DNA of 64,000 nucleotides from Gordonibacter pamelaeae (GCF_042665095.1 NZ_JBHTBV010000001.1), one strand, 5' to 3'; counted from the first letter of the stretch, positions 34,109-42,259 are shown. Translations and numbers: made by a program. The notes: generated by a model not told the origin, from the sequence alone.

Positions 34109-34449
34109 ACGCGGCTGGGCATCCTCCCTCCGCGTCCAGACGCCCGATCGTCCCGCACGCCCCCGCTCGGCGCGACGCCGACGGCCTTCCCGCTTTCCTC
34201 CGGCTGTAACGTAACCTAGAGGTTACGGTGCGTTGTCGCCCACGGCCAACCAAGGGGGAAGCGCGCAAATCTCCTATTATGCGCAGTTCCGATCAATTAT
34301 TCACGACTGAAAATTAAAGGCACGATCAGGTATTATGCAGTATGCAAAGAGGGGCGGGACATGAGCGAGGCAACGCGTCGGCCCGAGGCGAGCGCATCGT
34401 TCATCCGCCCCGACAGGGCTTTCGCGGAACGCGCGTGCGCGCCGCCCGC
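34109..34449. other. 341-bp region between convergent genes
   Basis: It lies between the ends of addA and the minus-strand glycosyltransferase. It contains a perfect palindrome at 34210-34227, an AT-rich stretch (34270-34345) with a promoter-like TATTAT near 34331, and a possible 30-codon frame at 34361-34453 preceded by GAGGGGCGGG. The coding potential of that frame is weak and it overlaps the end of the glycosyltransferase gene. Confidence 0.45.
34210..34227. promoter_or_regulatory. perfect 7-bp palindrome CGTAACC-TAGA-GGTTACG
   Basis: An 18-base perfect inverted repeat with a 4-base centre lies between convergent genes. There is no T-run, so it may be a protein-binding site for the AT-rich segment that follows rather than a terminator. 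Confidence 0.4.
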
Positions 34450-35442
34450 CTAACGGCGCCCGTGCTCGCGGTACGCCTCGGTCACCTGCAGCTCGTACTG
34501 CTTGCGGGTGCCCTTCACCACGGTGTCCAGAATGAGTCCGCAGGTGAAGCTCAAGATGCCGATGAACACGAGCGCCACGGCCAGGAGCGCGGAGGGCAGC
34601 TTCGGCACGAGGCCCGTCGCCAGGAACTCCGCGATCACGGGCACGCCCGCCACGAGCCCCAGCACGCAGAACAGAAGCGACACCCAGGAAAACAGCGCCA
34701 GCGGCCGGTAGTCCTTGAACAGCGACAGGATCATGAGCAGCACCTTGCACCCGTCGGAGAACGTGTCGAGCTTGCTCTCCGAGCCCTCGGGCCTGTCGCG
34801 GTAGTCGATCGGCACCTCGGCGATGCGCCAGCGCTTGTCCACCGCGTGGATGGAGAGCTCCGTCTCTATCTCGAAGCCGGGGCTGAGCACCGGCATGGTC
34901 TTGGCGAACACGGCGTTGTAGGCGCGGTAGCCGGTCATGACGTCGGAGAACTCGAAGCCGTAGATCCACTTGATGAGCACGCGCACGAGGTCGTTGCCGA
35001 AGCCGTGGAAGGCGCGGTCGTTCTCCTCGCCGTAGGTGCCGTTGGAGAGGCGGTCGCCCACCACCATGTCGGCCTCGTCGGCCACGAGGGGGGCGAGGAG
35101 CTCCGGCGCGGCCTCGGCCGGGTAGGTGTCGTCGCCGTCCACCATGAGGTAGTAGTCCGCGTCGATGTCGCGCATCATCTGGCGCACGACGTTGCCCTTG
35201 CCCTGGCGCCGCTCGCAGCGCACCACGGCCCCGTGCTCGCGCGCAATCTCCCCCGTGCCGTCCGAGGAGTTGTTGTCGTAGACGTACACGGTGGCCTCCG
35301 GCAGCACCCGGCGGAAGTCGTCCACCACCTTGCCGATGGTCACGGCCTCGTTGTAGCAGGGGATGAGCACGGCCACGCTGCCCTGCTCGGGCACGTTCTG
35401 GGTGCGCGGCGCCCCGGCCTGCACGTCCTTCGTCTCTTGCAC
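34450..35442 (-). CDS. GT2 family glycosyltransferase with two membrane helices
   Basis: The product has about 330 residues. The GT-A core reads 'VAVLIPCYNEAVTIGKVVDDFRRVLPEATVYVYDNNSSDGT', with the DxD-type metal site in 'YYLMVDGDDTYPAE' and 'GFEIETELSIHAVDKRWRIAEVPIDYRDRPEGSESKL' further on, as in dolichol-phosphate mannose synthase-like enzymes that charge a lipid carrier. Two C-terminal membrane segments follow ('LALFSWVSLLFCVLGLVAGVPVI' and 'LLAVALVFIGILSFTCGLIL'). I prefer the GTG at 35442, six bases after GAGGAG; an ATG at 35469 adds nine residues. The nearby GtrA-family protein (37941) is a natural partner for flipping the product. Confidence 0.9.
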   Translation of the reverse strand: MQETKDVQAGAPRTQNVPEQGSVAVLIPCYNEAVTIGKVVDDFRRVLPEATVYVYDNNSSDGTGEIAREHGAVVRCERRQGKGNVVRQMMRDIDADYYLMVDGDDTYPAEAAPELLAPLVADEADMVVGDRLSNGTYGEENDRAFHGFGNDLVRVLIKWIYGFEFSDVMTGYRAYNAVFAKTMPVLSPGFEIETELSIHAVDKRWRIAEVPIDYRDRPEGSESKLDTFSDGCKVLLMILSLFKDYRPLALFSWVSLLFCVLGLVAGVPVIAEFLATGLVPKLPSALLAVALVFIGILSFTCGLILDTVVKGTRKQYELQVTEAYREHGRR

Positions 35443-35677
35443 GTTTCGCTCCTCGATTCTCGAATGCACCTATCCTACCCGAAAGACCTCCCGCGCGCCA
35501 GCCGTCGCGGGGCGTTTCGCTGCGAATCCGCGCGGGGGGAGGCCTCGTCCCGGTCGCCCCTCCCGGCCGGCCGTCAGGAAGCCGTTGCCAAGCGGTAGGA
35601 CGGCGGGGGAGGGCGACCGTCGGGGCGATGGTAGAATGCCCGGGGTTCCGACGATGAAGATGGGTGAGGCTTTCAGC

Positions 35678-37900
35678 ATGAGCGTGCATTTCGGGTCGCA
35701 CGGGCGCAGGCGCGCGGCGGTGGCTGTGGTGGCGGTGGCCGTGGCCGTGGCCGTGGCGCTGCTGCTGGCCTACACCATCATCTCCACGCGCAAGGCCACC
35801 GACGACGTCATCGCGAACGTGAGCGAAGTGTATCTGGGCGAGCTGAGCAAGCAGCTGGTCTTCCACTTCGATACGGGCGTGGAGAACAAGTTCAGCCAGC
35901 TCGAGACGGTGGCGAGCGGGTTGGAGATGGCCGCTCCCGAAAGCCGGGAGCAGACGGTGGACTACCTGCAGGCCCAGGCAGGCAACGACGACTACGCCTT
36001 TCTCGCCGTGCGGACCGCCTCCGGCGAGTTCGTCTCCGCAGACGGCGAGGTGCGTCCCTGCGACGGGGACGGCGGCGAGCTGCCCGCGTACTACGATGCG
36101 CAGGGGCGTCGGGTCGTGCTGTACGACGACAAGATCGTGCTGGTGGACGACATCGAGCCGCTGCGCTGCGGCGACGACACGATCGTGGCCGCCGTCTGCG
36201 GGTTCAGCTCCCTGGGCGTGGGCGACCGCCTCAACCTCACGCTGTTCGACGGCTTCTCGCGCTCCATCATGATAGACCGCGACGGCATGTGCGTGGTGAG
36301 CGACCGCAACAGCGGGCTGGATTCGGGCGAGAGCCTGTTCGCCCTGATAGACGAGCGGGGCTCCTTCGTCGGGGGCAGTAGCGAGGAGGAGAGGATCCGC
36401 TCGGTCCTCGCGAGCGGCGGCACCGTCAACGTGCCCATCGTGTTCGACGGCCGCAGCGAGTACCTGTACTTCTATCCGCTCGGACATGCGGAATGGTACC
36501 TGTGCACCGTCATGCCCTACAGCGTCATCGAGGGCGACATCGGCGACCTCAGCGGCACTATCGCCGCGAACGCCGCCATCGTGGGCGCGGCCGTGCTGCT
36601 TTTCGTACTGTTGGTATTCCTCCTCTACTACCGGATGGCCAGGCGCAACACGCGCCTGCTGGCCGAGGAGAAGGACCGCGCCGAGCGCGCGTTCGCCGAG
36701 GCCCAGCAGGCGAGCCTGGCCAAGACCGAGTTCCTGTCGCGCATGTCGCACGAGATACGCACGCCCATGAACGGCATCATGGGCATGACGGCCATCGCCC
36801 TGGAGAGCATCGGCGACGACGGCAAGGTGCGCACGTGCCTGGAGAAGGTGACGCTGTCCTCCGAGCACCTGCTGTCGCTCATCAACGACATCCTCGACAT
36901 GAGCAAGATCGAGAGCGGCAAGGTGGAGATAAAGAACGAGCCGTTCGACCTGTCCACGTTCATCGGGTCGCTGGCGGCCGTGTTCCGCACGCAGGCATCC
37001 GAGCGCAACGTCGCCTTCGACACCGTGGTGGAGGGCGAGGTGCCCGGCCATGTGGTGGGCGATCCGCTGCGGCTCAACCAGGTGGTCTACAACCTCATGG
37101 GCAACGCGTTCAAGTTCACTCCCGAGGGCGGGAGCGTCACGCTGCGCATCGAGCGGCTCGCGGACGCGGAGGACGGATGCGTCTGGCTGCGGTTCGCGGT
37201 CGACGACACGGGCTGCGGCATCGAGCCCGAGCACCTGGACAAGATCTTCGCCTCGTTCGAGCAGGGCGACGCCTCCGTGGCGCGCAAGCACGGGGGCACG
37301 GGGCTGGGGCTGGCCATCACGAAGCGCTTCGTGGAGCTTATGGGCGGGCGCATCCGCGTGGCCAGCGTCGTGGGCCACGGCTCGTCGTTCGCGGTGGACG
37401 TGCCCCTCGGCCGCGCGACGGGGGAGCCTGCCGTCGTCGACGAGCCGGAGGCCGAGGAGGCCGCCGCGCCCGTCGCCCTCCATCCGGACGCGCACGACTT
37501 CGCGGGCGCGCACATCCTCGTGGCCGAGGACAACGCCCTGAACCAGGAGATAGCCGTGGAGCTCATGACCATGGCGGGCGCGAGCGTCGAGACGGCCTCC
37601 ACGGGCCGCGAGGCGGTGGAGGCGTTCGCGGCCTCCGACGCGGGCCATTTCGACCTCGTGCTCATGGACGTGCAGATGCCCGAGCTGGACGGCTACGGTG
37701 CGGCGCGCGCCATCCGGGCCATGGACCGCCCGGACGCCTCCACCGTGGCCATTCTGGCCATGACGGCCAACGCCTTCACCGAAGACGAGGAGCGCAGCGC
37801 GGAGAGCGGGATGGACGGCCACTTGAGCAAGCCCCTTGATATTCGCCGCGTTTATGCCACAATAGACGGGTTTTTGGAGAAGCGCCGCAACGGGCGCTGA
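35678..37900 (+). CDS. hybrid sensor histidine kinase / response regulator
   Basis: This 740-residue membrane protein begins with a basic N-terminus, a TM helix (residues about 12-32), a large external double-Cache-like sensor (about 35-295) and a second TM helix near 305-325. Then come HisKA with 'FLSRMSHEIRTPMNGIMG' (His near 358), an HATPase domain with N box near 466 ('NQVVYNLMGNAFKF'), G1 'DDTGCGIEP' near 508 and G2 'GGTGLGLAITKRF' near 538, and a C-terminal receiver domain with 'VAEDNALN' near 614 and phospho-acceptor 'LMDVQMPELDG' near 662. No HPt or output domain is present, so the phosphate must pass to another protein. ATG 35678 has GGTGAGG upstream; ATG 35654 is an alternative. Confidence 0.92.
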   Translation: MSVHFGSHGRRRAAVAVVAVAVAVAVALLLAYTIISTRKATDDVIANVSEVYLGELSKQLVFHFDTGVENKFSQLETVASGLEMAAPESREQTVDYLQAQAGNDDYAFLAVRTASGEFVSADGEVRPCDGDGGELPAYYDAQGRRVVLYDDKIVLVDDIEPLRCGDDTIVAAVCGFSSLGVGDRLNLTLFDGFSRSIMIDRDGMCVVSDRNSGLDSGESLFALIDERGSFVGGSSEEERIRSVLASGGTVNVPIVFDGRSEYLYFYPLGHAEWYLCTVMPYSVIEGDIGDLSGTIAANAAIVGAAVLLFVLLVFLLYYRMARRNTRLLAEEKDRAERAFAEAQQASLAKTEFLSRMSHEIRTPMNGIMGMTAIALESIGDDGKVRTCLEKVTLSSEHLLSLINDILDMSKIESGKVEIKNEPFDLSTFIGSLAAVFRTQASERNVAFDTVVEGEVPGHVVGDPLRLNQVVYNLMGNAFKFTPEGGSVTLRIERLADAEDGCVWLRFAVDDTGCGIEPEHLDKIFASFEQGDASVARKHGGTGLGLAITKRFVELMGGRIRVASVVGHGSSFAVDVPLGRATGEPAVVDEPEAEEAAAPVALHPDAHDFAGAHILVAEDNALNQEIAVELMTMAGASVETASTGREAVEAFAASDAGHFDLVLMDVQMPELDGYGAARAIRAMDRPDASTVAILAMTANAFTEDEERSAESGMDGHLSKPLDIRRVYATIDGFLEKRRNGR

Positions 37901-37940
37901 GGCCCGGCCGGCGAGCGGCCGGCGGCGGGGAGGCGCGAAC

Positions 37941-38360
37941 GTGAAGAAGCTCATTGCCCAGATCATGAAGTTCGGCGTGGTGGGCGTTATCGCCTTCGCG
38001 ATCGACTACGGCCTCCTGGCGCTCCTGACCGAGGCGTTCGGCGTGAACTACCTGGTGAGCGCCACCGTCTCGTTCACCGTGTCCGTGGTGTTCAACTACG
38101 TGGCTTCCATGCGCTACGTATTCAGGCACAAGGAGGGCATGAGCCGCCGCCGCGAGTTCGTCATCTTCGTGGTGCTGTCGGTGATCGGCCTTGCCATCAA
38201 CAACCTCTGCATGTGGGCGGGCGTGGAGCTTTTGGGCGTGCATTACCTGATCGTGAAGATATTCGCCACCGCCGTGGTCATGGTGTGGAACTTCGTCACC
38301 CGCAAGATCTTCCTCGACGCCGGCGACGAGCCGGGCGAGATACTCTCGGACATCGAGTAG
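37941..38360 (+). CDS. GtrA family membrane protein
   Basis: This 139-residue protein has four TM helices: 'IMKFGVVGVIAFAIDYGLLALL', 'YLVSATVSFTVSVVFNYVASM', 'EFVIFVVLSVIGLAINNLCMWAG' and 'YLIVKIFATAVVMVWNFVTRKI'. The 'FNYVASMRYVF' and 'WNFVTRK.F' motifs are diagnostic. GtrA proteins help to flip lipid-linked sugars for cell-surface glycosylation, which agrees with the GT2 gene 2.5 kb upstream. It ends just before the prophage junction. Confidence 0.93.
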   Translation: MKKLIAQIMKFGVVGVIAFAIDYGLLALLTEAFGVNYLVSATVSFTVSVVFNYVASMRYVFRHKEGMSRRREFVIFVVLSVIGLAINNLCMWAGVELLGVHYLIVKIFATAVVMVWNFVTRKIFLDAGDEPGEILSDIE

Positions 38361-38414
38361 GGCGCGCGGGCGGGACCGAAGGGGCGCGCAGGCGGGACCG
38401 CCCGACGAATAGAA

Positions 38415-38447
38415 GAGGCCGGGCGCAATGGCCCGGCCTCGGCGTTT
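38415..38447 (+). terminator. terminator of the GtrA gene
   Basis: GAGGCCGGGC (38415-38424) pairs with GCCCGGCCTC (38431-38440) around GCAATG, followed by GGCGTTTCTC. Confidence 0.7.
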
Positions 38448-38452
38448 CTCGC

Positions 38453-38500
38453 TGGTGCCCTTGACAGGATTCGAACCTGCGGCTCGTCCTCCATTCGGAA
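38453..38500 (-). other. prophage left attachment site: 3' end of a tRNA
   Basis: Read on the minus strand, the sequence ends GCAGG-TTCGAAT-CCTGT, then CAAGGGC, A and CCA: a full T arm, the 3' half of an acceptor stem and the CCA end of a tRNA. No matching 5' GCCCTTG lies within tRNA distance, so only the 3' part is here. The tyrosine integrase gene begins 47 bases beyond. This is the classical result of integration into a tRNA gene: the left junction keeps the host 3' end and the complete tRNA should lie at the other end, outside the window. The tRNA identity cannot be read. Confidence 0.75.
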
Positions 38501-38546
38501 AACACGGTAATACGCTGTGCAGCGTTTTACCTGGTAAACCCATAAA

Positions 38547-39770
38547 TCACAATATCGCGCGAAACTCTGCAAGATGATCGGATGTACCACTCGATGTACC
38601 GGCAGATGTACCACCCTCGATCTTCGCGATCTCGAAGTCGATGACGTTCCCGAGGTGCTTCACGGCCTCCCTGTTCGCCGTGGCGTCCTCGTGCACGTAG
38701 GTGTCGGCCATCGCGAGCGACGCCCATCCGGCCAGGCTCTTGATCACGATGGACGGCGAGCCCGTGGCCCCGAGCATGGTGAGGTAGGTGTGGCGCAGCT
38801 CGTGGAGCGTGACGCCCTCGAGGCCGAACGTTCCGCGGTTGTTCCGCCACCATCGATCGAGGTTCTGCGGGTGCATGTACCCTCCGATGGCCGAGCAGCA
38901 TATGGGCGTCTCGTCGGTCTGCTCCAATCCGAGGCAGGCGAGCATCCCGGCCTGCACGGGCTTCCACCGATTCAGGATCTGGGCCATGTAGTCCATGAGT
39001 GGCAGCTCGCGCACGCTGCTCGGGGTCTTGGGGCGCCCGCCCTTCGGCCGGCCGGTGGACTCGCTCACGGAGTCCCGCACGAACAGCGATGTCGAGTTAA
39101 CGTCGCCCCAGGGCGTGCAGACGATCTCGCCGCGCCTCATGCCCTGCAAGACCGCGAGACGCGCCGCGACGGTGTGGGAGTCGAGGGGGAGCGCGTCCAT
39201 GGCGCAGACGAAGCGTGCGAGCGTCTCACGCGGCAATGCCTGCTTCTCCGGGGTGTCGATCTTGGGAGCTTTCACCTTCGCGAGCGGATTGCGCGGAATG
39301 AGGTCGTCGTCTAGCGCGCTCTCCATGATGGCCTTCATGCGCGCGTGCGCCTGGTTCATGTAGGTTCCTGACAGTACCCTGCCCGACGGGCTGTTTCCGT
39401 TCTTGATGGCGAGGAGCCCGTCCTCGGCCCTGGGCTTGTCGATGTCGATGAGTCGCACGTCGCCGAACTCGCGGTCGAGGAGCTTGATCTGCTGGCGCTC
39501 CTTGTCGAGCGTGTCGACCTCGTAGTCCCCCGACAGCTCGCGCCGACGGAGCCACTTCTCCGCGTACTCGCCGAACGTGAGGTCGGACACGGGCGTGGAG
39601 AGCTCGCCGATGAACTCCTTGAGCGCCTCCTGCGCCTGGGTCCACGTGCCGGTGAAACGCCTCGGCTTCTCGCCCTTGTCGGTCTGCACCCGCAGCCGCC
39701 ATTTCCGGCACTGCGCGCGCGACTTGCCCTTCTCGAGCTTGGTGATTGATCCATTGCCGATGACTTTCAT
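38547..39770 (-). CDS. int: prophage tyrosine integrase
   Basis: This 407-residue protein has an N-terminal arm-binding part ('SRAQCRKWRLRVQTDKGEKPRRFTGTW'), a SAM-like core-binding domain ('LTFGEYAEKWLRRRELSGDYEVDTLDKER') and a catalytic domain with Arg in 'VLQGMRRGEIV', 'HELRHTYLTML', Trp in 'LAGWASLAM' and the Tyr nucleophile in 'ADTYVHED'. It cuts and rejoins DNA at the tRNA attachment site beside it. I chose the ATG at 39770; the ribosome binding site is weak (AGGTG ten bases upstream). The C-terminal tail contains a threefold 'GTS' repeat, from a GATGTACC repeat in the DNA. Confidence 0.93.
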   Translation of the reverse strand: MKVIGNGSITKLEKGKSRAQCRKWRLRVQTDKGEKPRRFTGTWTQAQEALKEFIGELSTPVSDLTFGEYAEKWLRRRELSGDYEVDTLDKERQQIKLLDREFGDVRLIDIDKPRAEDGLLAIKNGNSPSGRVLSGTYMNQAHARMKAIMESALDDDLIPRNPLAKVKAPKIDTPEKQALPRETLARFVCAMDALPLDSHTVAARLAVLQGMRRGEIVCTPWGDVNSTSLFVRDSVSESTGRPKGGRPKTPSSVRELPLMDYMAQILNRWKPVQAGMLACLGLEQTDETPICCSAIGGYMHPQNLDRWWRNNRGTFGLEGVTLHELRHTYLTMLGATGSPSIVIKSLAGWASLAMADTYVHEDATANREAVKHLGNVIDFEIAKIEGGTSAGTSSGTSDHLAEFRAIL

Positions 39771-39995
39771 GGTACAATCGCACCTGCCTTCCGATCTATT
39801 CGGTTGGTATTCTACGGAGCCTCGCGCTAGGGCGGCAACCCTGTGATGCGCGGGGCTTTCATCGTTTCGTTCGCCGATCTCACGCATCGGCTACTTAAAC
39901 TGCTAAAATAGAACGGAAACGTTCCCGCCCGCCGACAAGAGCCCCAGGGCTCTTCCTCGAAAGAGGATAGGCGGGCAGGTCATTCTTCGACCGTC

Positions 39996-40454
39996 CTACG
40001 CCTCCTTCGCGCGGCTGGGCCTGCCGGCTCCACGCGGGTCGCTTTTCCGCCTGTTTACGGACTCCTTGGTCACGAATGTCCGCCTGCCGCTGCGGTAGCC
40101 GTCGAGCAGGCCGGCGTCGATCATGTGCGTCACGCGCCCAGCAGATACGCCGAGGTCGCGCGCCGCCTGGGCGGCCGACACCACCTCGCCGCGCACGATG
40201 TAGGATTCGTCCGTCTCGAAGAACACATAGACGCTCTCGTACCCTTCGGGGGCATCGTGGCGATTCGCCTCGGGCACTGTGTCGCCGTGCAGCATGAGGG
40301 ATGCCACGTAGGTCTTGGCGGCGTCGGCTGCCATCCCCACGGCGTCCATGTAATCGTCGCCGTCCGTGAAGCACCCGGGGAGGTCGGGGAACTCGACGCT
40401 GTACCCGCCGTCCTCTTCGGGGCTCATGATCGCCTGGTAAACAAACTTGCCCAT
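39996..40454 (-). CDS. hicB: HicB-like antitoxin with C-terminal DNA-binding domain
   Basis: This 152-residue protein has the HicB fold at its start ('YQAIMSPEEDGGYSVEFPDLPGCFTDGDDYMDAVGMAADAAKTYVASLMLHGDTVPEA'). The C-terminal 50 residues form an HTH ('EVVSAAQAARDLGVSAGRVTHMIDAGLLDGYRSGRRTFVTKESVNRR') of the excisionase/MerR type rather than the usual ribbon-helix-helix or XRE. It should bind HicA and repress the operon. The gene lies 37 bases downstream of hicA. Confidence 0.9.
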   Translation of the reverse strand: MGKFVYQAIMSPEEDGGYSVEFPDLPGCFTDGDDYMDAVGMAADAAKTYVASLMLHGDTVPEANRHDAPEGYESVYVFFETDESYIVRGEVVSAAQAARDLGVSAGRVTHMIDAGLLDGYRSGRRTFVTKESVNRRKSDPRGAGRPSRAKEA

Positions 40455-40491
40455 TTCTATCCTTTCCCGGAGGAAGGGGAGAGGGCGGGGC

Positions 40492-40680
40492 TTAGAGCCA
40501 CCCCGCCGTTTTCGCGATGTTGCGGTAGGTTCCCGTCCTTAGCTCCTTCTTCGACGTTGGGACGCTTACCGTCCTGCCGTCCTTGCGGAATACCACGTGG
40601 CTGCCCTTACCGCTTTCCTCTTCCCATTCCTCCTTTCTAAGTCGCTTCATCACTTCTCTGACTTCCTGCTCCTTCGGCAT
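40492..40680 (-). CDS. hicA: HicA-like mRNA interferase toxin
   Basis: This 62-residue protein contains 'MKRLRKEEWEEESGKGSHVVFRKDGRTVSVPTSKKELRTGTYRNIAKTAGW'. The catalytic His of the double-stranded RNA-binding-like fold is in 'GKGSHVVF'. It cleaves mRNA when not held by HicB. It is transcribed leftward, first in the pair, from an AT-rich upstream stretch (40690-40780) quite unlike the surrounding DNA. In a prophage it can stabilise the lysogen or block other phages. Confidence 0.92.
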   Translation of the reverse strand: MPKEQEVREVMKRLRKEEWEEESGKGSHVVFRKDGRTVSVPTSKKELRTGTYRNIAKTAGWL

Positions 40681-40689
40681 CGGATTTCC

Positions 40690-40790
40690 TTTCCCTCAAC
40701 CGATGAGTATATTATAAAGTATTGCTAATTATAAGGCAATATAAAATAGCAAGTATTTATAAATATGTTGTTGCCGCCCTGTGATGCGCG
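40690..40790 (-). promoter_or_regulatory. AT-rich promoter/operator region of hicAB
   Basis: The stretch upstream of hicA is strongly AT-rich. It contains GCTAATTATAAGG and AATATAAAATAGC, which form a loose inverted repeat and could be the HicB operator with the promoter. The exact -35 and -10 cannot be fixed. Confidence 0.45.
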
Positions 40791-40805
40791 AGGCTTTCTT
40801 TATGC

Positions 40806-41312
40806 TCAGGAAAGTTTTATTGACTTTAAGGCCGCGTCAAACACGTCTTGGCATCCGTACCCTGACACCTCATAGTAATCATACGAACGGTATATATATG
40901 CCTCTCGAAAAACCTCCTCAACCGGTTTACCTTCTCTGCTATTAATTGTGTAGGAATACTCGTAGACAGTGCACTTTGCTCCGTCTATCACAGTCTCGCT
41001 AATTGCATTCTCGTGAAAATCGTCACCTCCGGCGTGACTCTCTCTAAATTTCTTTGCCTTTTCTTCAGGAGTTTCTTTACTGGTGAACTTACTCGTGTAG
41101 TAGACACCCAGCCACCTGCCGGTATCCGCATCCATGAATGATTTGCTTTCGGCAAAATCGCCGGTTGCGTACCCGCTCTCTTCCCAATTTGACGGAACGT
41201 TGATCGTCATGTCTTTTACGGCTACCGTCCTGTCAAGGGTTATGGACGAGCCGCATCCGAACATGCACAGCGATATCGCCAATGCGGTAGCCAGCGCGAA
41301 AATCTTCTTCAT
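40806..41312 (-). CDS. prophage lipoprotein, co-transcribed with the repressor
   Basis: This 168-residue protein has a lipoprotein signal 'MKKIFALATALAISLCMFGCGSS', with the lipobox ending at Cys22, and a soluble outer domain ('MTINVPSNWEESGYATGDFAESKSFMDADTGRWLGVYYTSKF...', 'CTVYEYSYTINSREGKPVEEVFREAYIYRSYDYYEV') of a kind often seen in small surface lipoproteins. Its start overlaps the stop of the CI-like repressor by a few bases, so it is expressed in the lysogen. Some phage lipoproteins encoded next to repressors block superinfecting phage DNA entry; that role here is inference. The base composition is less GC-rich than average. Confidence 0.8.
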   Translation of the reverse strand: MKKIFALATALAISLCMFGCGSSITLDRTVAVKDMTINVPSNWEESGYATGDFAESKSFMDADTGRWLGVYYTSKFTSKETPEEKAKKFRESHAGGDDFHENAISETVIDGAKCTVYEYSYTINSREGKPVEEVFREAYIYRSYDYYEVSGYGCQDVFDAALKSIKLS

Positions 41313-41950
41313 TCCATCTCCTTGCTCGCCTGGAACCAAACCACGACGCCCTCGAACGCCACGGTGTGGTCATCGCCTTCACTTATCACGATATCCTCGT
41401 ACCCGTCCTCCCAGCTGTCGGGGGAGAGGATCATCGTGTTAGCCCCACGGTAAAGCCGTCGCATCACGTAGTCGTCGCCGTCGATGCTCACGACGGCAAT
41501 TGATCCGTTCTGCGGCTCCATGCGGCGATCCACGAATATGTAGCAGCCTTCGGGGTACACCTTGCTCATGCAGCTGCCCTCGACCTGCAAGAAATATCCC
41601 TCACGGTGCCTATCCCATATCTCGTATGGGAGCGCCACGTTGTCTTCGATAATATCGGGGGCCTGTGCATCTCCGGCGTGCACGCGTCCGAGAAGGGGGG
41701 CGTAAGCTTTGCGAGGTATAGATGGGACTATCGCACCCGGTGGAAGGCTAATATTACCGTCTGAAACAATTTCGGCGACGGTGACATTGAAGGCATTCGC
41801 GAGTTTTTCGACCGCTCCCATTCTTGGCTGCGACCATCCGGTTTCCCATTGGGTCACGGTTGAGCGCGTAACTCCAATTTTGTCAGCAAGTTGCTCCTGC
41901 GTCCAATCTCGAGAAGTTCGGAGTTTCTTTATGTTTGAAGAAATGGTCAT
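41309..41950 (-). CDS. CI-like repressor, XRE + S24-type domain with altered catalytic residues
   Basis: This 213-residue protein has an N-terminal HTH ('IKKLRTSRDWTQEQLADKIGVTRSTVTQWETGWSQPRMGAVEKLANAF') and a C-terminal S24/LexA-like domain ('APLLGRVHAGDAQAPD', 'FLQVEGSCMSKVYPEGCYIFVD', 'NGSIAVVSIDGDDYVMRRLYRGANTMIL'). At the usual nucleophile position (GDSM) it has GSCM, so Ser is replaced by Cys; at the usual Lys (V/IKRL) it has MRRL. It represses the rightward lytic genes and drives the leftward operon with the lipoprotein. Whether it can still self-cleave is doubtful. Confidence 0.9.
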   Translation of the reverse strand: MTISSNIKKLRTSRDWTQEQLADKIGVTRSTVTQWETGWSQPRMGAVEKLANAFNVTVAEIVSDGNISLPPGAIVPSIPRKAYAPLLGRVHAGDAQAPDIIEDNVALPYEIWDRHREGYFLQVEGSCMSKVYPEGCYIFVDRRMEPQNGSIAVVSIDGDDYVMRRLYRGANTMILSPDSWEDGYEDIVISEGDDHTVAFEGVVVWFQASKEME

Positions 41951-41974
41951 AGCGTTACTCCTTGCTTAAATTAT

Positions 41975-42026
41975 TTGACATTTTAGGAAAATTTTCTTGA
42001 CATGTCTAGGTTTGTTTAGTTAACAT
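41975..42026. promoter_or_regulatory. lysogeny switch region: operators and cro promoter
   Basis: The sequence TTGACAT-(2-3)-TAGG occurs twice in direct orientation, at 41975 and 41997, 22 bases or two helical turns apart; these are candidate repressor sites. The second TTGACA (41997-42002) also serves as a -35 for the rightward promoter, with TAACAT (42021-42026) as -10. On the minus strand TAAAAT near 41980-41985 could be the repressor promoter's -10. The region is AT-rich, as is usual for such switches. Confidence 0.6.
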
Positions 42027-42048
42027 TTAATAAGCAGGAAGGAGGGAT

Positions 42049-42246
42049 ATGAAGACGCTTAAAGAATGCCGCATAAGCAAAGGTATTAAGCAGGTTGCTG
42101 TCGCCGAGCATCTGGGTGTTTCTCGTGCTACGTATGCGAAATACGAGAATAACCCCAAGGATATGAGCGTTGGACAGGCTCAAGCTGCCTGCGAGTTTAT
42201 TGGCTGCTCCATGGACGATATTTTTTTGCCTCGGATAGTCAATTAA
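42049..42246 (+). CDS. Cro-like XRE regulator
   Basis: This 65-residue single HTH domain reads 'MKTLKECRISKGIKQVAVAEHLGVSRATYAKYENNPKDMSVGQAQAACEFIGCSMDDIF'. It diverges from the CI-like gene across a 98-bp switch region and starts the rightward operon, the position of Cro. GGAAGGAGGG gives a strong ribosome binding site. Confidence 0.9.
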   Translation: MKTLKECRISKGIKQVAVAEHLGVSRATYAKYENNPKDMSVGQAQAACEFIGCSMDDIFLPRIVN

Positions 42247-42259
42247 ACAAACATTACCG

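Noticed and set aside
38453..38530. A complete tRNA gene at the prophage junction
   Set aside because: The 3' half is sound, but the needed 5' acceptor strand and D arm are not present within tRNA distance.
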